The notes under the pieces: generated by a model | What the model saw: only the letters and a program-made list of their open reading frames with translations | Database searches by the model: none | What the model was told of the DNA's origin: nothing | Assembly: GCA_014378765.1 (NCBI GenBank) | Contig: JACMNA010000050.1 | Location: 1 to 38,562 of the forward strand | Length of the DNA: 38,562 nucleotides | Source: Bdellovibrio sp. | GTDB lineage: Bacteria; Bdellovibrionota; Bdellovibrionia; Bdellovibrionales; Bdellovibrionaceae | Reading direction: 5' to 3' | In this document: in pieces, positions 8,262 through 15,873 of the stretch | Position numbering within the stretch: the stretch's first letter is position 1 | How the letters are laid out: each line of letters opens with the position of its first letter | Translations under genes and position numbers: made by a program

Positions 8262-9122
8262 TCATTGCAAATATTTAGGGTCGTTGCCAACTAAAAGCTC
8301 AAATACTTTTGTACAAGGACCAATTGTGATAATCAACAGAACAAGATTCAATCTAAACAACAACAACCAAAAATCCTGCCAAACTCCTGGGCGCTTCGCC
8401 ACAGCTAAGATAAGCCCTGACCAGAACCAAAAAACCTTAGACCCAATTCCATCCATTAGCTTTAGCGACACTTTATTAAGATTTGAGCCAAAGATCTTGT
8501 GATTAACGGCCCAAGACTTAGAATCTGCCGTTGGCAATAGCAAATTGGTTGCTAACGATGTCAATTTTTCGAATTCGGACTGCTGTATACCGGCTGCCGG
8601 AAAAAACAAGAAGGGTCCTTTTTTTCCGGTCAGCATCCAACGCGGCGTTGTCACAAATGAAGCCCACGTCGGACTAGTTTCAGCCACCGTGATTTGACCT
8701 AGGTGTTCGGCGCCTAATTCAAAAAGTTGGCTTTTTAATTTTTGACTCGCGCTGTGCCACAGGTTCCGGCAAGTCATTAGCGTAATTACTTTTTTATTAC
8801 GTAAGTTTACAGCGTCGGCTGATTTTAGAAAACCTTGCAGCGGCAGTGACAAAGACAGAAACCAAATTTGCCCACCAAGAACAACCAGGTCATACTTTGA
8901 CCACTCAATATTTAATGGCAAAGTGGCCGCAGTTTTTCCTCGGACGGAACGTGGAAAGACTCTAAAAAAGGCACTTATCTTCCAGGGAAATTTAAAAACT
9001 TCTGCTGTTTCAAAAGTTTTAATATCGCACTCAAAACTTTCTTTCAATCCACGGCAAAAATATTGTAAAGCCTTTTCAGTTTGTCCGGCCTGCGAGTAGT
9101 AGAGAATTAGCGCTTTTTTCAT
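8262..9122 (-). CDS. DarA-like flavodoxin-fold protein (dialkylresorcinol aromatase family)
   Basis: 286 residues. The N-terminus LILYYSQAGQTEKAL (about 5-19) is a flavodoxin FMN-phosphate loop, followed by a PFPW-like FPWKISAFFRVFP segment and LVVLGGQIWFLSLSLPLQ, the pattern of the DarA family (often listed as 'dialkylresorcinol condensing enzyme'). Biochemical work on dialkylresorcinol pathways assigns DarA the oxidation of the cyclohexanedione to the resorcinol ring. The C-terminus (~255-275) is very hydrophobic and may anchor the protein to the membrane. It is the first gene of the minus-strand operon, preceding the DarB-like gene. No clear ribosome site precedes its ATG. Confidence 0.86.
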   Translation of the reverse strand: MKKALILYYSQAGQTEKALQYFCRGLKESFECDIKTFETAEVFKFPWKISAFFRVFPRSVRGKTAATLPLNIEWSKYDLVVLGGQIWFLSLSLPLQGFLKSADAVNLRNKKVITLMTCRNLWHSASQKLKSQLFELGAEHLGQITVAETSPTWASFVTTPRWMLTGKKGPFLFFPAAGIQQSEFEKLTSLATNLLLPTADSKSWAVNHKIFGSNLNKVSLKLMDGIGSKVFWFWSGLILAVAKRPGVWQDFWLLLFRLNLVLLIITIGPCTKVFELLVGNDPKYLQ

Positions 9123-9185
9123 TCGGACTGATATTAGCGAAAAAGTAATACTTTAGATAGCGCAAAAAGTTATTCAAATTTGTTC

Positions 9186-9228
9186 TGTGTACACATTCGT
9201 TGACTGTGCTGAGCCCTCTCAATATGGT
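9186..9228 (+). promoter_or_regulatory. Promoter for the KS/CLF genes with an adjacent 10-bp palindrome in a divergent region
   Basis: TTGACT (9200-9205) and TATGGT (9223-9228) are separated by 17 bases and read toward the ketosynthase gene, a fair sigma-70-like match. Immediately upstream is the perfect palindrome TGTGTACACA (9186-9195). On the other strand TTGAAT followed 16 bases later by TAAAGT could drive the DarA-like operon. A palindrome between two divergent promoters is where one regulator could control both arms of the locus. The promoter reading is by eye only. Confidence 0.45.
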
Positions 9229-9248
9229 TAGTTTTCAAAGAAGGTTAT

Positions 9249-10421
9249 TTGAAAAAAAGCACCAACCGAAACGAACAAAATTTGAAAATAACTGGCCTTG
9301 GCGTAATTTCTGGTGCCGGACGTAACTGCAAAGAAACAAAAGAAATTTTATTTGGACCCCGTTTTTCTGAACCAAGAAAAGCAACTAATCAACCGACGGT
9401 CGAAGTAGATATCCATACTGAAATATTTACGGCAGATTCAACTCGAAAAAGTATGCGGGTTAACTTACTGGCTCTTGCGGCCATCGATGAAGCTTTAGAA
9501 ATGGCCAAAATTTCTGCGACTGAAATAAAAAAATACCGCGTCGGCGTCTGCATTGGATCAACCGTGGGCTGCTACGGTTTTGAATATGCCTTTACGACTG
9601 AATATAATTTAAAAAAATACCCAGCGCCCGAGCGCTTACTTTCGCATTTTAAAAATAATACGGCACAATTTATTGTGAATCATTTTAACTTACGCGGGCC
9701 CGTGCAATTAGTTAGTAATGCTTGCACTTCCGGTGCGGACGCCATTGGTATTGGCGCCAGTTGGCTGAAAGCTGATTTATGCGACCTAGTTATTTGCGGC
9801 GGCAGTGAGGCGATACTTCCACAAATTTACGCTGGATTTAAATCGATGCAACTTTACGCTCCCGAAATGTGTAAGCCTTTCGATCGCAGTCGACGTGGCC
9901 TAACTTTAGGTGAAGGCGCCGGCTTTATCATATTAGAAAAACCAGATAGCCCCAGAAAAAGTCAGGCGCAATTTCTAGGTTTTATGTCGGCAAGTGATGC
10001 CTACCATACAACCGCCCCACACCCCGAGGCGCGGGGCTTAGCCCGGGCGACAGAACATTTGTTAGTGAAGATTTCTCGGTCCAAAATTGATTTTATAAAT
10101 GCTCACGGAACCGCAACTATGCATAATGATTTAGTTGAGGGTCAATTTATTAAAAAATTATTTCCTGAAGTTCCGGTCGTAGCTACCAAAGGTTATACCG
10201 GCCATACCCTGGCGGCGGCCGGGGCCGTTGAAGCTATCTTCAGTATTTTATCATTGCAAACGCAAACACTTCCACCGTCAGCCGGCTTTAGCGAACCTGA
10301 TCCGGAAATTAATCTTACGCCTACTCAAAAAATAATTTCCGGAAAATACCAAACTGCGCTTTCTTTTTCGCTCGGGTTTGGCGGTACAAATTCTGTACTA
10401 GCACTGGGTACGGCGCCATGA
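9249..10421 (+). CDS. Beta-ketoacyl-ACP synthase (FabF-like KS-alpha) of the DarAB-type locus
   Basis: 390 residues with a complete KAS I/II active site: Cys159 in SNACTSGAD, His286 in NAHGTATMHND and His319 in GYTGHTLAAAG, plus the GEGAGFIILE and SLGFGGTNS motifs. It should elongate acyl chains on the pathway ACP. The start is TTG 9249-9251, preceded by AAGAAGG. It is the first plus-strand gene after the divergent promoter and overlaps the CLF-like gene by four bases (ATGA at 10418-10421), so the two proteins are probably made as a heterodimer, as in type II polyketide and aryl-polyene systems. Length is slightly below FabF (about 412). Confidence 0.9.
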   Translation: MKKSTNRNEQNLKITGLGVISGAGRNCKETKEILFGPRFSEPRKATNQPTVEVDIHTEIFTADSTRKSMRVNLLALAAIDEALEMAKISATEIKKYRVGVCIGSTVGCYGFEYAFTTEYNLKKYPAPERLLSHFKNNTAQFIVNHFNLRGPVQLVSNACTSGADAIGIGASWLKADLCDLVICGGSEAILPQIYAGFKSMQLYAPEMCKPFDRSRRGLTLGEGAGFIILEKPDSPRKSQAQFLGFMSASDAYHTTAPHPEARGLARATEHLLVKISRSKIDFINAHGTATMHNDLVEGQFIKKLFPEVPVVATKGYTGHTLAAAGAVEAIFSILSLQTQTLPPSAGFSEPDPEINLTPTQKIISGKYQTALSFSLGFGGTNSVLALGTAP

Positions 10422-11425
10422 AAAAAAACTTATGCATTTCGGGGCTCGGCCAAATCTCGGCCACCGGGCAAGGAATAAAAAATCTGCAAAAACATCTAGA
10501 AGGAAATTTTCTTCCCGAAGTGAATTTTAAAAAGATTAAAACCGTGGCGGGCGAGCAACAGGTACCCGGCCTTTTAACTCCCGAAGTAACGATTCCAAGT
10601 TTTATTCCCGATGCCGTCGCCCGGCGTATGTCACGCCTATCCCGAATGTGTTTTGCGGCCGTCGACGAAGCATTAACGGACTGCTTTAGCGAAGCGCCAC
10701 GCACGGCTGAACGAATGGGGCTTGTCGTAGGCTCAGCCTATGGGTCTTTAGATTTAGCGAATAGTTTTGGTGAACGCGTGCAACTTGACGGAATTGGTGC
10801 GGCCTCTCCTAGTTTGTTCGCAAGTTCCGTGCAAAACTCCATCGCGTCTCACCTTTCAATAACTTTTAATATTCAAGGACCCGCGTCTACCATAATGACG
10901 GTCGAACAAACCACGATGGCCGCCTTTAGGCAAGCCTACGACTGGATCCAAGAAGATATCGTTGATCACGTGATTGTCGTCATTGGCGATGAAATCTCTG
11001 AATACCATAGTTATTTTATGGCCCACGCGGAAAGCGATGGTTCCCTTAATTTTAAATCAGATATTTGCACCGCAATGATGGGTGAAGGCGCCGTGTGTTT
11101 TATAATTTCAAATTTGGCTTGCACCGCTAAATCTTACGCCGAAATTACGGATATCAGATTGGCTGACGAAATGGGTGAAATTCCAGCCCGGGCGTCTAAA
11201 AATTTAATTGCTAGCTACGGACAAAAAAATCAGTACTCACAATATCAAAAGTATTTAGGTCTAGAACTTAAATTAGAAAGCCATTTGCGATTATACGGTT
11301 CAGTGCTGATGGGTGGGGCCTTTGAAGTTTTATTTGCAGCATTGCTAATGAAAACAGATCAAGTTGATCGGGCCTGCTACCAACTTACTTCGCACGGTTT
11401 AATGCAATCCATTTACTTAAAATAA
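10418..11425 (+). CDS. Chain-length-factor-like beta-ketoacyl synthase (KS-beta, no active-site Cys)
   Basis: 335 residues of the KAS fold, shorter than its partner. Where the KS has the active-site Cys, this protein has TVEQTT (Glu163-Gln164), the Glu-Gln arrangement of chain length factors in type II polyketide synthases; the two catalytic His motifs are also absent. MGEGAVCF and VVGSAYGS regions keep the fold recognisable. It probably pairs with the preceding KS and sets product length or stabilises it. It overlaps the KS by four bases and is followed by a good bidirectional terminator. Without the KS it would be inactive in condensation, as far as the sequence shows. Confidence 0.87.
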   Translation: MKKNLCISGLGQISATGQGIKNLQKHLEGNFLPEVNFKKIKTVAGEQQVPGLLTPEVTIPSFIPDAVARRMSRLSRMCFAAVDEALTDCFSEAPRTAERMGLVVGSAYGSLDLANSFGERVQLDGIGAASPSLFASSVQNSIASHLSITFNIQGPASTIMTVEQTTMAAFRQAYDWIQEDIVDHVIVVIGDEISEYHSYFMAHAESDGSLNFKSDICTAMMGEGAVCFIISNLACTAKSYAEITDIRLADEMGEIPARASKNLIASYGQKNQYSQYQKYLGLELKLESHLRLYGSVLMGGAFEVLFAALLMKTDQVDRACYQLTSHGLMQSIYLK

Positions 11426-11451
11426 ATCTCGTTAGCTTGTTTTAAGAATAA

Positions 11452-11477
11452 AAAAACCCAGCGTAAGCCGGGTTTTT
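11452..11477. terminator. Bidirectional rho-independent terminator
   Basis: AAAAACCC-A-GC pairs with GC-C-GGGTTTTT around a GTAA loop, with one A/C mismatch. The U-run is present in both directions, so it can end the KS/CLF transcript (plus) and that of the RNA-binding protein gene (minus), which converge here. Confidence 0.85.
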
Positions 11478-11566
11478 GATTCAAATATAATTTAGTATTT
11501 TGTTTTACTTGAATCTACGCCGCATTTAAGTGGCGCAATCAACAGCTTCGAAAAGCCATCTTGAGA

Positions 11567-11899
11567 TTAATAACGGTTACGACCGCCACCACCACCACCG
11601 CCACCAGAACCACCACCGAAACCACCGCCACGTGAATTGTTATCACGAGGAGCCATTGGCTTAGCTTCGTTAACAGTCATCGCGCGACCTTCGTAATCAG
11701 CGCCATTGTATTTTGTGATAGCGTTTTGTGCTTCTGCATCAGAAGACATTTCTACGAATCCAAAACCTTTAGAGCGACCTGTGTCGCGATCAGTGATGAT
11801 TTTCACTGAATCAACAGTTCCGCAAGCTGCGAAAGTGTCACCTAAAATTTGTTCAGTTGCTGAGAATGGCAAATTGCCGACGTATAGTTTCTTACCCAT
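11567..11899 (-). CDS. Glycine-rich RNA-binding protein with one RRM domain
   Basis: 110 residues: one RNA recognition motif (about 1-80) and a Gly/Arg tail. RNP2 is KLYVGNLPFS at the N-terminus and RNP1 is SKGFGFVEM, with the aromatic residues that stack on RNA bases present. The tail is almost only Gly with scattered Arg, ending NRY. Small RRM proteins of this type occur in cyanobacteria and many proteobacteria and are often cold- or stress-linked; the role here is unknown. A strong AGGAGGT site lies five bases before the ATG, suggesting high expression. It shares the terminator at 11452-11477 with the CLF-like gene. Confidence 0.95.
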   Translation of the reverse strand: MGKKLYVGNLPFSATEQILGDTFAACGTVDSVKIITDRDTGRSKGFGFVEMSSDAEAQNAITKYNGADYEGRAMTVNEAKPMAPRDNNSRGGGFGGGSGGGGGGGGRNRY

Positions 11900-12021
11900 A
11901 AATACCTCCTAAAGGCTTGGGGGCCGCTCAGAGGATAAAGGCAAAAACACCAAAAGACTCGTATGCAGACAGTTACTAAGACAAAAACTAAGATAGTCGA
12001 TATCACTCCTAAAAGCTACTA

Positions 12022-12027
12022 TATAAT
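12022..12027 (+). promoter_or_regulatory. Possible -10 element for the secreted 474-residue protein
   Basis: A perfect TATAAT lies 57 bases before the ATG at 12084. No good -35 hexamer is found 16-18 bases upstream (sequence around 11998-12004 is GATAT-like), so this is only a candidate. Confidence 0.35.
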
Positions 12028-12083
12028 GAGTTGTTCAAGTCGAAGGTCTTCGGGCTGGACTTATATTTGCGTAGAAATTAGGT

Positions 12084-13508
12084 ATGAGCACACGTAATCT
12101 ACTGTTAAGCCTTCTAATGACATTAACACTGTTATTAACGCTAAAGGCACAAGCCCAAGTGGCCACTTTTGATACCTGCGTCTACAGCCTATACAGCTTA
12201 GGCGGCATCTCTAAAACCTACGCACAAAAACGCTGTGTAGAAGGTATTTCACAGCAGGCCCTTGATTGTCAGCGTAAAGAATTTTACTACCCCACCAAAT
12301 ATAATGATGATCAAACGTCGCTGAGTGCTCGTGAGAAGTTAGATTACTGCATTGCTAGCAAAAAAGAAGTTGATATCAGCCAGACAAATTTCTTTAAAGG
12401 CTTCTACCAAGAGCCGCACGTGCAGCCGACGAAAAAAAATGTGTGTTCGATTACGGTAAATTCAACCGAAGAGCGCGACGCCTTTAGAAGTGAGCTGAAT
12501 CCGAATGAATACACTTGGGTCGAACTTCTGCCTTCAAACGCCGACACGGGAAAATTTATTCCCCGTGATGATTTCTGGATTAAACGCGCGTGCGAAAAAC
12601 AAATTCGTTGTGATATTTTAGTTATTTCTGGGCACTTTGCGGCGACATTTTTAGGAACATCAGGTTTTGAAATTCGCCTAGAAGATTTAACGAAGTACTC
12701 CTGCGAAGAGGGTTGCAAAAACTTCTTCGATTCGGTAAAGAAAGTTTATCTGTTCGGTTGTAATACTTTAGCTTCACGCGATAAAGATTCCCGCGAAGTC
12801 TATCAATACCGAGACCTTTTATTTAGCGACGGCGTTGCGCCGCAAACGTCCCAACGTATCGCGGCCCGTCGTTACACCAATTATGGAATCCAGATTCGTG
12901 AAGAAATTAGTCAAGTCTTTCCAAAGGCCGAAAAAATATATGGCTTCGATGGCCCGTCCCCACTCGGAATAAATATTCGTCGCGATTTAATCGCCTATTT
13001 AAAAGATATCAATTCTGAGCGTAACTTTTTGTCCACGATTGGTAAATCAAGCGGCAATATGATTTCGATTGCTGGTAGTCCACGTGATGAGCTTATGTGT
13101 TCAGCCACGCCTAATTATACCCGTCATCAAGAGATGTCGACTTATGCAGGAATTAAAACATATATTTTCAAACACGGACGCACTCTTCCCGTTCCGGCTT
13201 TTGATATTGTTGCGGAAGCCTTACAAAAATCTTTTATTACGGCTGGTGATGCTAATGAATTTAATCAGTTGATCTTTAATCAATTTCGCCCGAGTGATGT
13301 AGACCGAATCAAGCTTTTATGCCCTTTAACAATTACGGCGCACGCACCCCTTGTGCCGAAAGATTTAGATTGCGTGAAAAATTTAACTTGGCTTCGCTAT
13401 CGAGCCGACGAAGAAGAAGAAGAAGCAAAAAAGAAAGCCGCCCTGGCCGTTCAAGCGGCGACTAAAAAAGCTGACGCGGCAGCAGCCCGACCGCCTCGTA
13501 GACGCTAG
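12084..13508 (+). CDS. Secreted protein with a possible caspase-like His/Cys dyad; function unknown
   Basis: 474 residues with a clear signal peptide (cleavage likely after AQA near residue 25). The mature N-terminal part is Cys-rich (residues 32-121). In the centre, DILVISGHFAAT has His184 after a beta-strand-like run and VYLFGCNTLA has Cys226 after the next one. This His...Cys order and 42-residue spacing resemble clan CD (caspase/CHAT-type) peptidases. No overall family match is recognised, so peptidase activity is a hypothesis. The C-terminus ends in a highly charged EEEEEAKKKA stretch and a basic RPPRRR tail. The last 47 bases overlap the end of the convergent trpS gene. Confidence 0.72.
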   Translation: MSTRNLLLSLLMTLTLLLTLKAQAQVATFDTCVYSLYSLGGISKTYAQKRCVEGISQQALDCQRKEFYYPTKYNDDQTSLSAREKLDYCIASKKEVDISQTNFFKGFYQEPHVQPTKKNVCSITVNSTEERDAFRSELNPNEYTWVELLPSNADTGKFIPRDDFWIKRACEKQIRCDILVISGHFAATFLGTSGFEIRLEDLTKYSCEEGCKNFFDSVKKVYLFGCNTLASRDKDSREVYQYRDLLFSDGVAPQTSQRIAARRYTNYGIQIREEISQVFPKAEKIYGFDGPSPLGINIRRDLIAYLKDINSERNFLSTIGKSSGNMISIAGSPRDELMCSATPNYTRHQEMSTYAGIKTYIFKHGRTLPVPAFDIVAEALQKSFITAGDANEFNQLIFNQFRPSDVDRIKLLCPLTITAHAPLVPKDLDCVKNLTWLRYRADEEEEEAKKKAALAVQAATKKADAAAARPPRRR

Positions 13509-14466
13509 CAATTGTTTTCTGGGCACGGGCTTGGGCTCGCTCAGCACCCGCATTAAGTAATTTATCTAAATAAGCGCGATCTCTCATTAATTCATCGTGC
13601 TTTGCCTTAACCGGTCGAAGTGTTTGAATGACGACTTCGGCTAAATCCACCTTCAAATGCCCGTACATTTTACCTTCATATTCTTTTTCAAGGTCGGCAA
13701 TCGGTCTTTCGCTTAGGGTTGAATATATAGTTAAAAGGTTTGAAACCCCTGCTTTATTATCAACATCATATTTAATCTCTGTACCTGAATCCGTTGCAGC
13801 GGCTTTAATCTTCTTTTCGATCTTTTTTTCGTCGTCTATAATTGAAACAAAATTTTTCTCATTCTCGTCAGACTTCGACATTTTTTTGGTAGGATCTTGT
13901 AAAGACATAATTCGAGCACCCATCTTACTAACGAAAGCTTGCGGCATTTTTAGAATACCTGCGCCGTAGCGATTGTTAAAAAATCCGACCAGATCACGGC
14001 ACAGTTCTAAATGCTGGCGCTGATCTTCTCCGACCGGAACTAAGTCGGCTTGGTAAAGTAAAATGTCGGACGCCATTAAAATCGGATACGTATAAAGGCC
14101 GGCGTTAACGTTCTTTTCATTTTTTTCGGCTTTTTCTTTAAACTGAGTCATGCGATTTAAAAAACCGAGGGGAGTTAAACACGTTAAAACCCATGAAAGT
14201 TCAGTGTGCTGATGAATATGCGACTGCGCGAAAATGATGTTTTTTTGTGGATCCAAACCAAGCGCCAAGTACTGCGCAAAAAAACTATAGGTTCTTTCTC
14301 GCAACACTTTGGGATCTTGCGATACAGTTAAGGCATGCAAGTCGGCTAAAAAATATAAACAGTCATAATCGTTTTGCATTTTTTTCCAATTTTGAATTGC
14401 GCCAATATAATTTCCTAACGTTAAATTACCCGTAACTGTGCTACCGCTTAATATTGTTTGCTTCAT
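13462..14466 (-). CDS. trpS: Tryptophanyl-tRNA synthetase
   Basis: 334 residues of a class I aminoacyl-tRNA synthetase, the enzyme that charges tRNA-Trp. The N-terminal MKQTILSG is the standard bacterial TrpS start, followed by the HIGH-equivalent TGNLTLGNYIG (about 12-22) and the KMSKS loop (195-199). GEDQRQHLEL and YPILMASDIL are also typical. An open frame continues upstream to 14544, but family alignment points to ATG 14464-14466. The stop lies inside the coding sequence of the convergent secreted protein gene: the two overlap at 13462-13508, so the C-terminal residues of both are constrained by one another. Confidence 0.96.
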   Translation of the reverse strand: MKQTILSGSTVTGNLTLGNYIGAIQNWKKMQNDYDCLYFLADLHALTVSQDPKVLRERTYSFFAQYLALGLDPQKNIIFAQSHIHQHTELSWVLTCLTPLGFLNRMTQFKEKAEKNEKNVNAGLYTYPILMASDILLYQADLVPVGEDQRQHLELCRDLVGFFNNRYGAGILKMPQAFVSKMGARIMSLQDPTKKMSKSDENEKNFVSIIDDEKKIEKKIKAAATDSGTEIKYDVDNKAGVSNLLTIYSTLSERPIADLEKEYEGKMYGHLKVDLAEVVIQTLRPVKAKHDELMRDRAYLDKLLNAGAERAQARAQKTIASVYEAVGLLPRQLF

Positions 14467-14950
14467 AAGAAAACTATACCGCTTTTGCTTAGCTCGGTGA
14501 ACAACAGAATGAAAAGCACTCATTTTTAATATTGATCCGCACACTTACTAGACATTTACAAAAAGTACTTGATTACATTTTTTTCTGAAACAACTTTTGA
14601 ATGCCCCGCGCCTAAGCAAACAGTTTTTAAAACTTCCAAAGTCCATGAAAGATACCGCCGCTGCAATTCTTAGAATGGCATTTCGGTTAAAGTTCGGCTA
14701 AATTACATGTAAATTTTATTTTCAAATGCTGCTTCACGAAGCGAGCGCTACGATTTTAAATTTCATTAAATTTTTTCAGCGAAAAAATAAATCCATTATC
14801 GCTACATAAATAATCCGAATAAAGTATTTATGCCCCAGCATTATAGCTGTCTTAGAACAATGTCGTCTATATATGTTCAGGCTATAAAACAAAGTGGCAC
14901 CCTGCTTGCTTTAGCACAGGAACACAAACATATCCTTGGAGGGAATATAT
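14467..14950. other. Intergenic region between trpS and a lipoprotein gene
   Basis: A 484-base AT-rich stretch between divergent genes. It must hold the promoters of trpS (minus) and the GQDK lipoprotein gene (plus), but I see no convincing -35/-10 pair, hairpin or RNA gene. A 66-codon open frame at 14830-15030 runs into the lipoprotein gene in another frame and has no ribosome site. Confidence 0.6.
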
Positions 14951-15805
14951 ATGAAAATGAATTACGCACGTCTTTTAACAATCGGTTGCTTATGCGCGGC
15001 TTTCACAGCTTGCTCTGGCAAATCATCTGACAACGCTCCTGCTGCAAAACCAGCGGCGCCTGCAGCTGAACCAGCAGCAGCATCAGTTCCAGCTTCTGGC
15101 ACTACAATCGCGACTTTTGAAGCAGCACCTAGCGCAGCTCGCGCTAGCACTGGTTACGCAATGTTAGATTCTCAAAGCGCTTTATTAGCGTCTGTAACTT
15201 CAGTTCGTGAAACTTCTGCACGTGCGTACGATCTTTACGTTGGTGATGCAGTAGTGATGTCTTTAGGTATGACTGATGGTTCTGATGTTTTAACAGTATT
15301 ACCTTCAGCATCTTTTACTGCTGACAAAATTTGGACTGTTGGTGCTTCTGAGCAAGCTCAAAATCACACTGTTAGCGCAATCAATTTCACAATGACTGAG
15401 TGCCGCAACAAAGAAGTAGAGCAAGGTAAAGAAGCTCAACAGGGTCAAGATAAGGGTCAAGATAAAGTAGTTCAAGCTCCTAAAGAAGAAAAAGAGCAAG
15501 GCAAAGAACAACAGCAAGGTAAAGAGCAGCAACAAGGTAAGCAAGAAGAGAAGCCAGTTGTTGAACCAGCTAAGCCAGTTCAAGAATGCTTAACTGTTGA
15601 TGCTACTTTGAACTTACGTGAAGTTGTTAAAAAAGAAGAGCAATCTCAAGACAAAGGCCAAGAGCAAGACAAGGGTCAAGATAAAGGTAAAGACGTAGAG
15701 CAAGGTAAAGAAGCTCAACAAGGTCAAGACAAGGGTCAAGACAAGGGTCAAGACAAGGGTCAAGACAAGGGTCAAGACAAGGGTCAAGACGGTAAACAAG
15801 GTTAA
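14951..15805 (+). CDS. Lipoprotein with GQDK tandem-repeat tail
   Basis: 284 residues. The N-terminus is a lipoprotein signal with Cys21 (AFTAC), so the protein should be membrane-anchored by lipid. An Ala/Pro-rich linker follows, then a compact-looking domain (about 50-155), a Lys/Glu/Gln-rich insert (158-210), a short segment with ECLTVDATL, and a second Gln/Asp/Lys/Gly-rich tail with GQDK repeats. The insert interrupts the domain between two Cys (in TECRN and QECL). A GGAGGG ribosome site at 14938-14943 supports ATG 14951; the frame also opens at an upstream TTG. Codon choice is strongly biased (GGT, GCT, CAA), hinting at high expression. A strong terminator follows. No family recognised. 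Confidence 0.78.
   Translation: MKMNYARLLTIGCLCAAFTACSGKSSDNAPAAKPAAPAAEPAAASVPASGTTIATFEAAPSAARASTGYAMLDSQSALLASVTSVRETSARAYDLYVGDAVVMSLGMTDGSDVLTVLPSASFTADKIWTVGASEQAQNHTVSAINFTMTECRNKEVEQGKEAQQGQDKGQDKVVQAPKEEKEQGKEQQQGKEQQQGKQEEKPVVEPAKPVQECLTVDATLNLREVVKKEEQSQDKGQEQDKGQDKGKDVEQGKEAQQGQDKGQDKGQDKGQDKGQDKGQDGKQG
15722..15790 (+). repeat. 12-bp in-frame tandem repeat encoding GQDK
   Basis: GGTCAAGACAAG occurs five times without a mismatch (15722-15781) and then a 9-base partial copy (15782-15790). Each unit adds the four residues Gly-Gln-Asp-Lys to the tail of the lipoprotein. A related block at about 15416-15475 has the same start (GAGCAAGGTAAAGAAGCTCA) and diverged units. Confidence 0.95.
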
Positions 15806-15824
15806 TCGTAACTGAAACGTTGAT

Positions 15825-15857
15825 AAAAAGGGTCACATTTATGTGGCCCTTTTTTTT
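15825..15857 (+). terminator. Strong rho-independent terminator after the GQDK lipoprotein gene
   Basis: GGG-T-CACA (15830-15837) pairs with TGTG-G-CCC (15842-15849), including one G-U pair, with a TTTA loop and a T8 run ending at 15857. It starts 20 bases after the stop codon. Confidence 0.88.
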
Positions 15858-15873
15858 ATGGGGGGAATTTTTT

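Noticed and set aside
10321..10704. 127-codon minus-strand open frame across the KS/CLF junction
   Set aside because: It lies opposite conserved KS motifs and has no independent support.
3435..11425. Aryl-polyene or full flexirubin cluster
   Set aside because: No ammonia-lyase, acyl-ligase, ketoreductase, dehydratase or aryl-polyene acyltransferase is seen in the window.
14830..15030. 66-codon open frame ahead of and overlapping the GQDK lipoprotein start
   Set aside because: It has no ribosome site, and its second half is in another frame of the well-supported lipoprotein.
15722..15790. CRISPR-like repetition
   Set aside because: Units are 12 bases without spacers and in frame with a protein, so this is a tandem coding repeat.
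15305..15799. Leu/Thr-rich open frames on the minus strand
   Set aside because: They are the complement of the GQDK repeats and similar low-complexity codons; composition alone keeps them open.
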